DNA of 64,000 nucleotides from Ilex aquifolium (lineage: Eukaryota; Streptophyta; Magnoliopsida; Aquifoliales; Aquifoliaceae). The position numbers and the translations under genes were made by a program. The notes beneath the pieces are model-generated. The model ran no database searches. It saw only the letters and a list, made by a program, of their open reading frames with translations, and was not told where the DNA came from. This document shows positions 32,546 to 43,556 of this stretch, piece by piece (the stretch's first letter is position 1; each line of letters opens with the position of its first letter). The DNA is taken from contig OX637402.1 in NCBI GenBank assembly GCA_951799425.1, forward strand, positions 25,165,492 to 25,229,491, in the 5' to 3' direction.

Positions 32546-32737
32546 GCCAGTTCTCCCGCCACATACAATTACGAGGGGAAAGCATTTTTGCGACGTTTTA
32601 GTAAAAACGTCGCAAAAAAACTTGCCAAAATAGTATTTTGCGACAAAATTTTAAATCGTCGCTCATAGTCTAATTTTTGCGACGATTTTAAAATCGTCGC
32701 AAAAAAAACGTCGCAAAAAAGGTATTTTGTTGTAGTG

Positions 32738-32860
32738 AGTCATTGCAACTGCAGACTTTGAGACCCAGAATGCATACAACCACATGAAGTAAGGGCAACA
32801 GATGGTGAGTTGCAAAACAGGGAGGTTTGAAGGGGAGAGAGAGAGAGAGAGAGAGAGAGG
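32738..32860 (-). pseudogene. Upstream half of the host exon split by the CACTA element
   Basis: On the minus strand a CT microsatellite leader (GA run 32835-32860 on +) leads into sequence that meets the CACTA end at 32738. With 19256-19392 it would give a continuous exon whose first good ATG (GCAATGACT) overlaps the target duplication. The upstream region to 33070 is also pyrimidine-rich on the minus strand, as in a promoter or leader. Confidence 0.35.
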
Positions 32861-33113
32861 AATGTTGTAACGACAGAGAATTAGGAGGGGCTGATAATTT
32901 AGGTTTATAGCGCAAGATAAGAGGGAGAGAGAGAGAAGAGGAGCTGTTAGAAATAGAAAGGGACAAAGGGAAGATAGGGAAAAATGGTGGTCGTAGGCGA
33001 TGAGAGAGAGAAAATAGAGAGCGGAAGAGTTTTATGTGGGGTGGGTTACCTTTTTGGGGAAAATAAATACCCACTTTCTCTAAATTTATTTACCTCAATT
33101 TGGTATTTAATAT

Positions 33114-33302
33114 AAGAGCAATGCTACAAAATCTAAATGAAACCCAAAAAGTTGTAACCCAAATGCATATCATCCCTTGGATGAGTGGATCCCATCAATT
33201 TTTTCAGTGGAACCCACTCATCTCACACTCATTCAAGGGATGATATTCATTTGAGTTTTAATTTTTGGATTTCATCTGAATTATGTAGCATTTTCCTTAA
33301 TA
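33114..33302. mobile_element. Palindromic (foldback) MITE
   Basis: The left half (AATGCTACAAAATCTAAATG ... ATCATCCCTTGGATGAGTG) is mirrored by the right half read on the reverse strand (AATGCTACATAATTCAGATG ... ATCATCCCTTGAATGAGTG), so almost the whole 190 bp folds on itself. It is non-coding. The target duplication is unclear in the AT-rich flanks. Confidence 0.65.
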
Positions 33303-34432
33303 TAATACCACACCAATTATTACTGCAGTAGAAGTCTGATGTTTGTATTTGTATATTTATGTCCTTGTACAGTTTTTTAGGGGTAGTAATGGGAAAAAAA
33401 TATTTTTTGTGTAGTAGCCTTTTAGAAATAGTATATATATAGATATAGATTATTACTGTAGTAGAAGTCTATTGTTTGTATATGTATATTTCTATCCTTA
33501 TACAATTTCTTAGGGGTAGTTATGAGAAAAAAATGTTTTTTTTGTATTAACCGTTTAGAAGTAGTATAGATATATATTTATTTATTTATATTAAGCAAAA
33601 AAGAAAAATAATGAAATAATGTTTATTTTAGATCCAAAAAAGGACTTTTAAAAAGCAAAAAAAAAATCATTTTTTCCCTAAAAACAAAAAAATGCTTTTC
33701 TAAACAAAATTAGATCTCATTCATAGTCGACATCCTTGTATTAGAGATGTGATAAGATCAGAAATAATCTATCAATATTTAGTTAGAGATATGATATGAT
33801 ACAGAGAAATCCATCGATCTCTAAGTTTATTTGGGTAAGCAAAAAATAAAGATTAATATATCATTCTAGTCTATCGTCATCTTATCCCAACTGTGGATAT
33901 TGATGGATCTTTATGAATCTTATCATATCTCTAATACTCCCATCAAGTTGGTACACTTAGAAGATGAAGTGTCCAACTTGAACTGAAACATGGGATGGTA
34001 GTCGGGATTGCAACAATCTCTCTTTGATTCCGTGGAAAACAGGTCCATCGGAGATGTCGAGACTTGAGTCGGATATACGGTGTTGATAAAGTTGTCGATA
34101 ATGTATCTTTCGTGAGACTCTCCCTGAATCACAAATCGGGACGAGACCACACTTCTTAAGCAGTGAAAAATTCACCCTGAATAACAAAATGGGGTGAATT
34201 TGCACAAAATTATTATTGTCCAAAAAAAAATCATTTATATTTTGTTTATTTTTTTTCCAATCCTTTTCTCTATTCTTTTTTTCTCTAGATTCTATTTTGA
34301 CATTTTATTTTTATTTTTATCATATGCTCCACCCTTCAGGCTTCTATTTTCCTTTTTTTTTTTTAATTCAAAACCTCCAAAGTCGAGAGTTTTCTCTTCC
34401 TTTTCATATCAACCAACAATTCCACCTAATAA
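33303..34432. other. AT-rich interval, no gene recognised
   Basis: Contains a short direct repeat of 'tagaagtct' with nearby 'ttaggggtagt' words (33330-33440 against 33450-33560). No frame with a known relative. Overlapping frames around 33920-34220 on the minus strand show no domain. Confidence 0.4.
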
Positions 34433-35028
34433 GAGCATATTCAACCCTAACTTAAATGTAGACTTAAATTTAAATTTGAGTTAAAATAGCATAAAAAACT
34501 TCTTCAACTTTAGACCCAAACCTAAATCAAATCAAGACAAAACTTATTCTGAACCCAAATTGAAGCAGACTCAAATTCTATATCAAATTTTCAACGATAA
34601 TTTTTTACCCTATCCAAACTAAAAAGAATCATTCAACAAAACAATTTCTTGCTTCTACCTACATCTATCTTCATAACTGCTCCCATTGCCGACCACACCG
34701 AAGGATTCTTGAAGACCCCGTAGGTAAGCAGCTTCCATCTTCTTGGTTTTGTTGTATTTTTTAAACCCCTCATCTCACCCATCTCAGTTCCCTTTCATCT
34801 AAGAGTTACTTTGCTTGGAATAGATAAACTGGAATGCGTCACAAAGATGAGAGAGGACAAAATATTTTGGTGGAAGGAATTAAAAAAAAAATGATCTTTG
34901 AGATAATAAGGAAATTTTTTAAAAGATTTGAGTAGATATTTGAGTTTGTCCATTAGAATATTCCATACCAAATTTTGTTTTTTACTCAAATTTAAGTTTA
35001 TATTTAAGTCATGATTGGAGATGTTTTC
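34433..35028. mobile_element. Tourist-like MITE, copy 2 of the 48.5-kb family
   Basis: It shares with 48563-49479 the left subterminal words 'aaatttaaatttgagt' and 'attgaagcagactcaaattc' and the right subterminal 'tttttactcaaattta'. Its ends are decayed (GAGCATATTCAACCC at the left, ATTGGAGATGTTTTC at the right) and a TAA duplication is seen only at the left. Non-coding. Confidence 0.6.
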
Positions 35029-35729
35029 ACCGGTGTAAAACCTTTGAACGATTATGTGGTATTGAAGCCAATTGACATCACTCAACTCAATGTATACTAA
35101 CATAAGTCCACTTTTCAATGTGTTGAGAGGACTGCGAGCAAGCAAGCCTCAAAAGGTAAAATGAAATAAAACCAGATGCTTAACTGTTGTTGTTTTGCTG
35201 GAATGAAATAATTGTCGGTAAAACCATTGGGTGGAAATCATGACAGCATTAGCAAAATTTCATGAAACAAAAAAATATGAGGACCAATGGAATGCCGAAC
35301 CACTGGATAAGCAAAGACCATGACGAATGAATAAATAAAGTATGTTAATCAGTAGCCAACGATGCCGACAACATGCCTGAACATAAAGAAAGAAAAATAT
35401 CAAGAGCATGATATTTGGATAGAATTTGGTACGTGGAGATGATCATCTATGGTGAAGTCAAAAAGAGGAGACAACAACTGTGATAGACAGACCAGACCAA
35501 ATGTAGATTCAACGAGTAATAGGGACTGTAAATCATCGATGGAAGTAAAATTAAAGATTCGACTGACCCGTTTTGATACCATGCAGAAATTTAGAGTATG
35601 ATAGAAATTAAAGATTGAAGAATGATAAAAAAGGTAAGACACAAAGAAATACGTGATTCAACACATGGCCTACATCCACGGACCTAACGTCATATGAATT
35701 ATATTTTTGGTGGGCATGTGGTCAAACAG
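35029..35729. other. No feature recognised
   Basis: AT-rich sequence between a Tourist-like MITE and the G-rich minisatellite. The minus frame at 35400-35642 has no recognised domain. Confidence 0.4.
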
Positions 35730-36560
35730 TTGGTTCGGGTTTGGGTCAGGTCGAGGTCTAGGTCTGGGGTTAGGTTTGGGTCCAAGTCCGAGGTCAGATC
35801 CAAGTCTAAGGTCAGGTCCAAGTCCAAATTCGAGTTTGGGATCGTGTCTAGGTCAAGTCAAAGTTTGGGGTTGGGGTTGGGGTTGGGTGCGGGTTGGGTT
35901 TGGGGTCATGTCCGGGTAAGAGTCTGGAGTTGGGTCTAGGTTTGGGGTCTGGTCGAGGTCAGGTACAGATTAGATTGGGGTTGGAGTTGAGTCTGGGTCC
36001 AGGGTAGGGTCAAGGTCGAGGTATGTTCTGGGTCTGTTCCAAGTCTAGGTCTAGGGTCGTGTGCGGGTGTGGGTCCAGGGTCAAGGTCAGTTACATGTCC
36101 AGGGTCGATGTCGGGTCTAGTTGTGGGTTCGAGTCCAGGTCTGGGGTCAGATCAAAGTTTGGGGTCGGGGTCAAGTTCGGTTCTAGGGTACGGTAGATTC
36201 CGAGGTCTAGTCGGGGTCAAGTCCAGGTGGGTATGGGGTCAGGGGTGAGGTCCGGGTCTAGGTTAGGTCCCGAGTCGGGGTCGAATCTAGGGTAGGGTAT
36301 AGGTTCAGGTCTAGGGCCAGGTTCGAGGTCAAGACCGGGTCCAAGTCTAGGTCAGAAGTCGGGTCCATGGTCAAGTCCGAGTTTAGGGTGGAGTCTGGGG
36401 TCGAGTCCGGCTGCGGGGTTTGTGGGAGGGGGGGTGAGGTCCAGGATCGGGGTCAAGTGCGGGTCTCGGTGCAGGGTTTGGGGACGAGTCCAAAGTTGGA
36501 TTCGAGGTCGAAGTCAAGTCTGAGTCTGGGGTTTGGTCCGAGTTTGGTGTATGTGTGTGT
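35730..36560 (+). repeat. Degenerate GGTCNNG minisatellite, about 830 bp
   Basis: The + strand is a run of degenerate 6-base units such as GGGTCT, AGGTCC, AGGTCA and GGTTTG with strong G bias over C, ending at a GT-rich tail (36545-36650). Frames through it give Arg/Ser/Gly-rich repeats (for example SRSRSGVRFGSKSEVRSKSK), which I regard as a by-product of the repeat. Confidence 0.85.
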
Positions 36561-37661
36561 ATTTTAGTGTATTAGTTTATGTGTGTGTGTGTATTTGGTT
36601 ATATTAGTGTGTGTGTATTTTAGGGTATTAATTTGTGTGTATTTTGGTATATTATTAAAATGATTCTTAGCCAAAATTCTAGAAGTGATCTTTTTAGAGA
36701 TTAGATCAGTAGTAAAAAATTCTAAAATGATCTGAACCGTGTAAAGAAAAAGTTATGTTTCATATCTTTTGAGATATGTTTGTAGATTCTCGTTGAACTT
36801 GTTTTGGTGATATTGATTTTTCACGGAACCTGTTATATTACTTAGGAGATTAGTATCCTAATAAAAAATATGGTTTATAGTTTTGCTCTAAAAAAAGTAG
36901 TTAATTAAGTTAGGGTCCCTCTTTTGGTTTATAAACTAATTTTAGTCGTATCGAATTTTTAATTTTAAAAAAAGTCCTCCGTGTTTTTAAAAAAATCACA
37001 TGCGGTCCCTGTGTGGATGCAAACTTATAGGGGTTGGGTAATTAGTATATTTTTATTACCCATTTTACTCTTCTCACATAATTTCAGCCTAAAATACAGT
37101 ATTAACCATATCGTTGATGAATTTAAGAGTTTTGAGATCGGACTGAAGAGGTGACTTATAAGATTGCTGGAATCAATGGCGGAGAGCCAGAGTCGGCGGT
37201 TTAGTTTGGGTACTCAATTAGGTCTGTTCTTCAAAACTTTTTTTTTTTTTGGTGCTGTGTCTTTTGAAAACTGCTTTTGTGATTAATTACATATATATGT
37301 TTTTGAAGTTGGATTCTTATTGCACACCTGTTTCTTAGTTTGAATTCATTTGATAACTGCTTCTGTAATTTATTATATAATTTTTTGAAGTTATTTCTTA
37401 TTCATAGATATATTGCTACATGAGTAATCCAATGGAATAGACTTCAGTTTTTATAACCGAAGCTTTGAATTCAGTTTTGTGCTAGATAATATATTTTGAC
37501 TGCATGCATAATTGCTTTTATATTTTTAATTCTATTTTCTAGAGTTAGTTTTTTTTTTTGTGTGTTTATTATTGAGGATCTATGTACTTGTCTGACAGTC
37601 TGTCTTTAGCAACTGTATTTTAGTGTACCTATATGATGATCTATATTTATGGAGGGTGTTA
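36561..37661. other. GT-rich tail then AT-rich sequence, no gene recognised
   Basis: 36545-36650 is a GTGTGT/TATTTT simple repeat. The rest has no convincing frame. Words such as 'gtacttgtctgac' recur at 37580, 38348 and 38388, flanking the MITE at 37662. Confidence 0.4.
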
Positions 37662-38320
37662 TGCTCCGTTTGGTACGATGGAAAAATGAAAAGATGGAAA
37701 GTTGGAAGGATGGAAAGTGGGAGGGATAGATAAAATATCATGTTTGGTAAGGAAGAATGGAAAAGTGGATGGATTAACTTTTCTTCCAACTCACCAAAAT
37801 CAATCCCTCCAAAATTAGAAGGAAAGTGAATGGAAAGTTAATTATTTGTGTTGAGATGTATCTTATTTGTCTATATATCTTTTAATATATACATATATTA
37901 TATATACATTAATTTCATATAAAAATACAATGATAAAATATGTATTTATAGATATATATATTTTAAAAAATTTTAAAAATAAATTTTAAAATAAAAAATA
38001 AATAAATAAATAAACATATCAACTCGCAACTCGACACGACACAATTAGTTAAATGAGTTGAGTTAGGTTTGACTAATATTCGACACAAACCCGTAATGAC
38101 TTAACATGAATCTGACACGACACGACTCGATTATCACTCCTAATCTTAGCCAGCACAAAAAAAAAGAAAAAAAAATTAGTCATTTTTATTTTCCATTTAT
38201 CCAATCAAACACAAAGAAAGGAAAATGTATCATTCCTACTTTCCTTCCTTGAAAGATAGAAAGTGTATCCCTCATACTTTACATCCTTCATACTTTCCAT
38301 CCTTCCTACCAAATGGAGCA
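37662..38320. mobile_element. MITE with TTA duplication (PIF/Harbinger type)
   Basis: Ends TGCTCCGTTTGGTACGATGG and, on the reverse strand, TGCTCCATTTGGTAGGAAGG, flanked on both sides by TTA (37659-37661 and 38321-38323). Subterminal sequence is GGAAAG-rich on one side and CTTTCC-rich on the other. Around 38015-38145 it contains CGACACGAC words like those of the hAT MITE family at 39814, so another fragment may be nested inside. Confidence 0.7.
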
Positions 38321-39805
38321 TTAGTATACCTGTATGATGATTTGTGTACTTGTCTGACGATCTGTGTTTATTAATTATATTATAGTGTACATGTCTGACA
38401 ATTTATGTTTTATGGAGAAACATGTACATTATGATGACGTAGGTTTTTAGAATAGTTATTTCAATTATATGATGGTATTGTCGTTATTTTTATAATTTTC
38501 AAAGAGCGTTAGTAATATTCATTGCTTTGACGTTTCAATGGAGATCTATTCCAAAAGTGAATTGGCGAGTGAATTTTTTTTGGAATCCTATTAGGCCTAA
38601 GGACAGACCTCTAAAAAAACTCTAAAAGAAAAATCCTGGTTAATAGGTTTTTGCCATTTTTCTAGGTACAATTACAAGGCATACAAGATTTGAACTCGTA
38701 ACTTTATGATCCATCCAACAGCGGGGCGGTATACCAACCTCTAATCTCATGGGTTTTTGCTCCACTTCACAATTTTCGGGATATTCCAGCCTTGTTCTAC
38801 ACAAGGCTTCTGTTATTACTTGCCAAGCAAAGTCATGTACACCAGTAGTTTGTATTAATGACAACTTGACTGATAATCAACCATCTCATGGAAAAGCACA
38901 AACAAACTGGGCTTTTCGAATTTTGCATTCTGATAGATGTCTCGATTTTTATTTTGTACTTTCAAATATTATTTTTTTCACATTTACACCATAAATGTCA
39001 TAAATTAATTTCAATGTCGCTCTCGGACTAACATTCGTTTCAGATTCCGTTAAAAATTGATGTACATACCACCTATGGATATGAATGGTGAGATTTTATT
39101 TTTGTCCATGAGCAACATGCGTGGGTGACATGTGCATCAATTTTTAACGAAATCTGAAACTGATATTAGTTCGAGAGCCACATTGAAACCAATTTATAAC
39201 ATTTAGGATATAATGTGAAAAAAAAGTCTTTCGAGATATAAAGTAGAAATCAAAATATCTTTCGGGGGGTGCAAAGTGCAAAAAACCCAAACAATTTTGC
39301 ATAGTTTAACCGACATCCTACCCCGTTCATCGATTGTCTGCTTATTTCAAGATTAGGACAATGTAGGTTTGGGCATTAATTCACTCAAATCCCAAATGTT
39401 AGCCCTTTTTGAGGTAAAATGTAGTGTATAATTATTTTAATTTTTTCAACTCTACTAGTCATTAGTTACTTATTGTCTCTATAACTTCCCCTTGAGAATG
39501 GAAGGTAATTGGAGATCTATTTGTATAGCTTTAGTTAAATCAAATCTCGACGAATGCTTTTGATGACTACCCTTCTTTTCTTTTTCTTTTTTTCTAAAAA
39601 GCTCTTTTTTTAAAATGCTTACCAAAAGTGGTTTTGCATTTTTGTTTTTACTTTTAAGCAAAAAATAAAAAATTATCAATTTTTTTTTTTGTTTTTTGTT
39701 TTTTAAATAATATTTTTAAAAAGCGTCACAAAATGGAGGTTATGATATTAGTGGTTCATCCTTTGCTAGCTACTTGAACACTCTGTAAATGCTAAGGTCT
39801 ATTGT
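38321..39805. other. No gene recognised; one tRNA-like segment
   Basis: AT-rich. The overlapping frames around 38640-38994 on both strands have no recognised domain. A pair of similar inverted words around 39000-39080 and 39110-39220 ('tttcagattccgttaaaaat', 'atttttaacgaaatctgaaa') suggests another small palindromic MITE. Confidence 0.4.
38680..38750 (-). repeat. tRNA-like segment (possible SINE head)
   Basis: On the minus strand an A-box-like TTAGAGGTTGG is followed about 40 nt later by a B-box-like GAGTTCAAATCTT. This is the internal promoter layout of a tRNA or tRNA-derived SINE. The acceptor stem does not pair, so it is not a working tRNA, and no SINE tail or target duplication was found. 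Confidence 0.25.
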
Positions 39806-39813
39806 CTAGGAAG

Positions 39814-40164
39814 TAGGGGTCTCAAACGTGTCGGGTTAAACGGATGGTGGGTGAAAAACATGTAAACCCATACACGATCTGTTTAATAAACGGCTGAAAA
39901 ACCTCGACACGAACACGAACCGTTTAATAAACGAGTAACACGACACGACTCATTTAACACGTTTAGTTTTAATTTATTATTAGTTTATATATATATATTT
40001 TTTCTGTGGTTGTCATTAAAAAAAATCTGCCTAATTTTTTAAAATAATTATTAATTTATTATTATATTAATTTTATTTAAACGGGTAAACGGGTTGACAT
40101 GACTCACCCGAACACGACCAGTTTATTAAACGTAATCATGTCGTGTCGAATTTTGACAGACCTA
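39814..40164. mobile_element. hAT-type MITE, 351 bp
   Basis: A perfect 8-bp target duplication CTAGGAAG (39806-39813 and 40165-40172) bounds ends TAGGGGTCTCAAACG and, reversed, TAGGTCTGTCAAAA. The interior is rich in CGTTTAATAAACG and ACACGACACGA words. Two relatives with the same ends are at 47221-48412 and 63074-63565. Non-coding. Confidence 0.85.
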
Positions 40165-40172
40165 CTAGGAAG

Positions 40173-41649
40173 CACATATATGGACAGAGGTGTCATATCC
40201 AATACGATACAGATACAAAAATATGACAAAATTAAAAAATCTAAGACACGGGTACAATTATTAAAATAATATTATATATTTTTTAAATAATAATAGAATT
40301 GTAATATATTAAAAATAAAGCATATATTATAACAATATTAATAATAAGACCTAGAAAATAATAATTTTTGATTAAAATTGAAATAGATCAAAATAAATAT
40401 CCATCATTTTTATCAAACATAACTACATACATTAACATTCATAGTATATAAGATACATAACAAAAATTATATTAAAAAAAATAGAAATAACACCTCTTTT
40501 AATAATCAACAGTATTTTTTTAAAATTTCTCGTTTGTATCTTAGACGTGTTTTAGACGTATCTTTGTCGTGTCATAAACGTATCCTACTCGTGTTCGACT
40601 GAGTTTACTATTCAAGACACTGTCTAGCCGTGTCAAACATGTGTCCGGCCGTGACAGACATGTGTCTAACACTGTCATGACACCCCCTCAAAGAAGTATC
40701 AGTGCTTCCCATTTTACCATGCACATGCACTTGCACTTGCTCGATTGATCTTCTTAGTTATTTTTTTGGGTAAATGATCTTCTTAGTTATTGATCTTCTT
40801 TGCTGTAGACTTCAAGAATTTGAGGATGTAAAAAGTGTTGGACTAAAGTAGATTTTTAGTAATAAAATCTAATTTTTTTTTATCGATTTTGAACTTAAAT
40901 TAAAGTAGGACTTACTCATTTTTTTGAATAAACTTTCATGGGTTCTTATTCTATTACATGAGGAAAATAATGTAGTATATTTATTTTTTCAAAATGAGTA
41001 AGAGGTGAATGAGAAAATAGGCTTTAAATTGACTCCCTTGAATGTAGAAATAGAGGTTGGGACAATGTGAGATACAAGGTTGGACAAGAAATATTACATG
41101 AGCATATATATCTCAAGTTTGCTCTATGAGTTGGATCCCAAGAGGCATTGTAATTTTATGGACATGTGAGGACCTAATGGGTTTGGGTTTGATCACACAC
41201 GTGTCGTCGGGCTGGGGCAGTTGTAGGTGTGAATCAACCTTATTTTTTTAACGAAAATTTGGCTACCAAATTGGGTCCGAAATTCTTAACCCGTTTTTAA
41301 TTTATGTCTGTTGGAATTCAAAACTCGCATTGGTTCGGATTTGAAATTTTCCTCCAGTCCAAATTTGAATTTCTTGTCTGTTCGTTATTAGGAAGACTTG
41401 AATGGTTTCTTTTGGAATTCATTGTGTCTTCTGTGTTACATCAGTTCGCATGTTGCTATTTGACATAGTCCTTCTGTCTATAAATAACTCAGATTCATTA
41501 GAATTTTGTACTTATAACATTACGATTAAGGCAATCATTACATTCATTATTTTCGTGATTAAGAGTCTGAATTTTCTGAGAGTATAAACCACAATTTTTG
41601 TTTCGCTGAACAATTGAATTAGAGTGCTACTTTTCCATTGTGTGAAGAT
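40173..41649. other. AT-rich interval with a possible decayed MITE
   Basis: 40180-40690 starts GAGGTGTCATATCC and ends with the reversed form GGGGGTGTCATGAC, suggesting an inverted-repeat element of about 500 bp without a clear target duplication. The remainder to 41649 holds no recognised gene. Confidence 0.4.
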
Positions 41650-42135
41650 CAGGGGTGGCTTAAGGCAATTGGAGGCCTAAAGCGAAACACTAAATGAGGT
41701 CTTTTTTATTTTTAATTTATTATATGAGAGAGATTGAAGAAGAACGTGTTAGTGTTACAGAAAAAAATGTTTTAACTTTTGTTTTTGTTTTTTTATCAGA
41801 AAGAGAGTTTAATTTAAATTCTTTTTTAATATTTTGTACTAATTTTTACACAGAGAGAGAAAGTAGGGATAAATATAAGTTGATTTTTGAGTACTTTTTA
41901 TTTTTTCAACTTACGATTTTTAGATTTCTAATGTTATGAATTGAATCATAAACCCAAATTATTACAATAAAAAATATTGATTGTACTTAATATTTTGGGG
42001 CCTTTTTTTTTAGGGTTTAAAATTTAAAAGATTTAATTTTTTTATGGATTAATAGTGTACCTAAAAATTTGGGGCCTTCTGAAAAATTAGGCCTAAAGCC
42101 CATGCTTTTTTTCTTAAGCTGTTGAGCCGGCCCTG
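41650..42135. mobile_element. hAT-type non-autonomous element, 486 bp
   Basis: A perfect 8-bp duplication GTGAAGAT (41642-41649 and 42136-42143) bounds ends CAGGGGTGGC and GAGCCGGCCCTG. Subterminal 'ggcctaaagc' occurs near both ends. Same end type as the element at 2103-2894, which still carries a hAT transposase remnant. The interior is AT-rich without a known protein. Confidence 0.85.
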
Positions 42136-42143
42136 GTGAAGAT

Positions 42144-42560
42144 CATTGTATCCTGTAAGACAAATTTTCATAAACACCAATGTGGGGGCGAAATATATCT
42201 TAAGGACATAGTGTCAAATACTAAATTTGATCCATATAAAGTTCAATCTCCGTTCCTGGCCTATAAACAGATTAATTTATTTATTACAATTTTATATGTT
42301 ATTGTATATTTTTATATGTTACTGTTTTACTCTTAATTGCATAAACAAAATTATATCTTTTTGTTTATTATATTTGAAAGTCATTCTAAAATCTCAACAA
42401 GTAATTTGAGATATTGTAGAAATTCACACTAACACAAAGTACATCGTGAACCCACGATGAAAAAAGTACATCAGTAATTGATCTTATTAGAACCCTGATC
42501 ACACAATGATCGAACAACAACTGTGATAAATCTTATTCCCTGTAAAAGCCTGATTATTGA
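42144..42560. other. 3' flank of the membrane-protein gene
   Basis: AT-rich, no frame of interest. It should hold the 3' untranslated region of the minus-strand gene starting at 43556. Confidence 0.45.
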
Positions 42561-43556
42561 TCAGACCTCATTTTCCTTTAGCTGAATATCTTTTGGTTTC
42601 AGACGCTCATACTCTCCCAGAAAGATATCAAGATGTTCGGAAAGCGCTGGCTTATCGATGCTTTCTTGGTGGTATGATTTGCAGACGAAGTAGATTATAG
42701 TCTGAATCACCAACCCAAAGAGAATCAACATCAAAAGCAACAAGAAACACAATAACCCAACTCCAATTCTGTACTCAGTCCTCAATGGCCATGCACTCAC
42801 AACAAAATATTGAAACACATATTGTATCGCGTAGAGAGAGAAATTCAGCTTGAAGAAGAAAACAATTGCGACCCACATCTTTCCCTTTATCAGTTCCTTG
42901 CTCTTGATCATGGCTTTGAATCCATATGTGTCTTCTAAGACTGATACAACGCTAGCCAACTGCCAAAGAATGGTCAAATACACAAATCCAACTACGTAAC
43001 ATATCAAAATGATGAAGAAAATCACCACACCAATGGTGTTGCCCCCATCAGTGAGAGCCCAGATGAAGAAGATAAGCACTGCGACCAAGTTATAGACGAA
43101 GAAGACGAGGAAAGTGCAGAGAAAAGTGACCATTAATCTCTTCCAGACCTTGGGAACTACTCTCATGACCTTCTTGAAAGTCACTTCACGAGCTGTGTAT
43201 ACACAGGCAATGGTGTAAACTACGGCGGCAGTGGAGAGGAGAGAGAAAATGAGGAGAAAGGTGAAGTAAACGAACTTGAAAAGCCAGAAATAGACCCACT
43301 CCGATGAGACTCTATGATAGAGTCTCTTGTGGATTGAACTGTCTGCTCTTGTTCTGTGTATTACAAATTCCATTTGAAAGATTCTTGACAGAAGTACGTT
43401 TGATTCGATGTGGGCGAGGAAGATGATGGAGAGAGGGAGAACCAGAGATAGGGTGATTTGGCTGAAGATTCTTCTCCATTTGAAGATGATCTTGCAGGCT
43501 TCTCTGTAGATGCCAAAGAGCCCTAAGGATTGCAGTTCTTCTTGCTCTCTTTCCAT
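42561..43556 (-). CDS. Plant six-helix membrane protein of unknown function
   Basis: An intronless frame of 331 residues starting at the ATG at 43556 (MEREQEELQSLGLFG). An in-frame TTG further upstream (43715) would add a Pro/Ser-rich stretch that looks like leader sequence. Six hydrophobic helices are visible at about 31-50, 88-120, 141-168, 174-208, 227-253 and 263-292. Between helices 4 and 5 is a conserved-looking soluble segment VLEDTYGFKAMIKSKELIKG (207-226). The charged N and C termini face the same side if all six span. It resembles a plant family often labelled only as transmembrane or 'polyadenylate-binding protein 1-B-binding protein' (for example At1g31130 and At4g19950); that name comes from annotation and no biochemical role is known to me. 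It is complete and undamaged. A 14-codon truncated copy of its start lies at 46454-46410. Confidence 0.85.
   Translation of the reverse strand: MEREQEELQSLGLFGIYREACKIIFKWRRIFSQITLSLVLPLSIIFLAHIESNVLLSRIFQMEFVIHRTRADSSIHKRLYHRVSSEWVYFWLFKFVYFTFLLIFSLLSTAAVVYTIACVYTAREVTFKKVMRVVPKVWKRLMVTFLCTFLVFFVYNLVAVLIFFIWALTDGGNTIGVVIFFIILICYVVGFVYLTILWQLASVVSVLEDTYGFKAMIKSKELIKGKMWVAIVFFFKLNFSLYAIQYVFQYFVVSAWPLRTEYRIGVGLLCFLLLLMLILFGLVIQTIIYFVCKSYHQESIDKPALSEHLDIFLGEYERLKPKDIQLKENEV

Larger units (their letters stand above)
19393..32737 (-). mobile_element. CACTA (En/Spm) transposon, 13.3 kb, with captured genes
   Basis: Left end CACTACAACAAAAATCG. The right end read on the reverse strand is CACTACAACAAAATACC. 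Both ends are flanked by AGT (19390-19392 and 32738-32740), the 3-bp duplication diagnostic of CACTA elements. Subterminal regions (19397-19980 and 30340-32720) are packed with GCGACG/CGTCGC palindromes, as expected for binding sites of a TNPA-like protein. The interior, read on the minus strand, has a TNP1-type gene (28099-26415), then captured host exons from lysyl-tRNA synthetase, a ZIP transporter, an FBL17-like protein, MPP beta and a Tubby-like protein, with a LINE inserted among them. No TNPD/TNP2 catalytic transposase is recognisable, so it needs a helper element to move. Orientation is given by the gene strand. Confidence 0.92.

Noticed and set aside
32688..33074. 128-residue Ser/Leu/Pro-rich minus frame across the CACTA end
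   Set aside because: It runs through a GA/CT microsatellite and straight into the transposon's terminal repeat, so it is not a real gene.
35694..36567. SR-like and RGG-like frames
   Set aside because: Translation of the degenerate GGTCNNG minisatellite. No RRM, no splice structure and no conserved start.
38640..38994. Complementary frames of 74 and 81 residues, considered as a small gene
   Set aside because: No domain recognised, both strands are open over the same stretch, and part overlaps a tRNA-like repeat.
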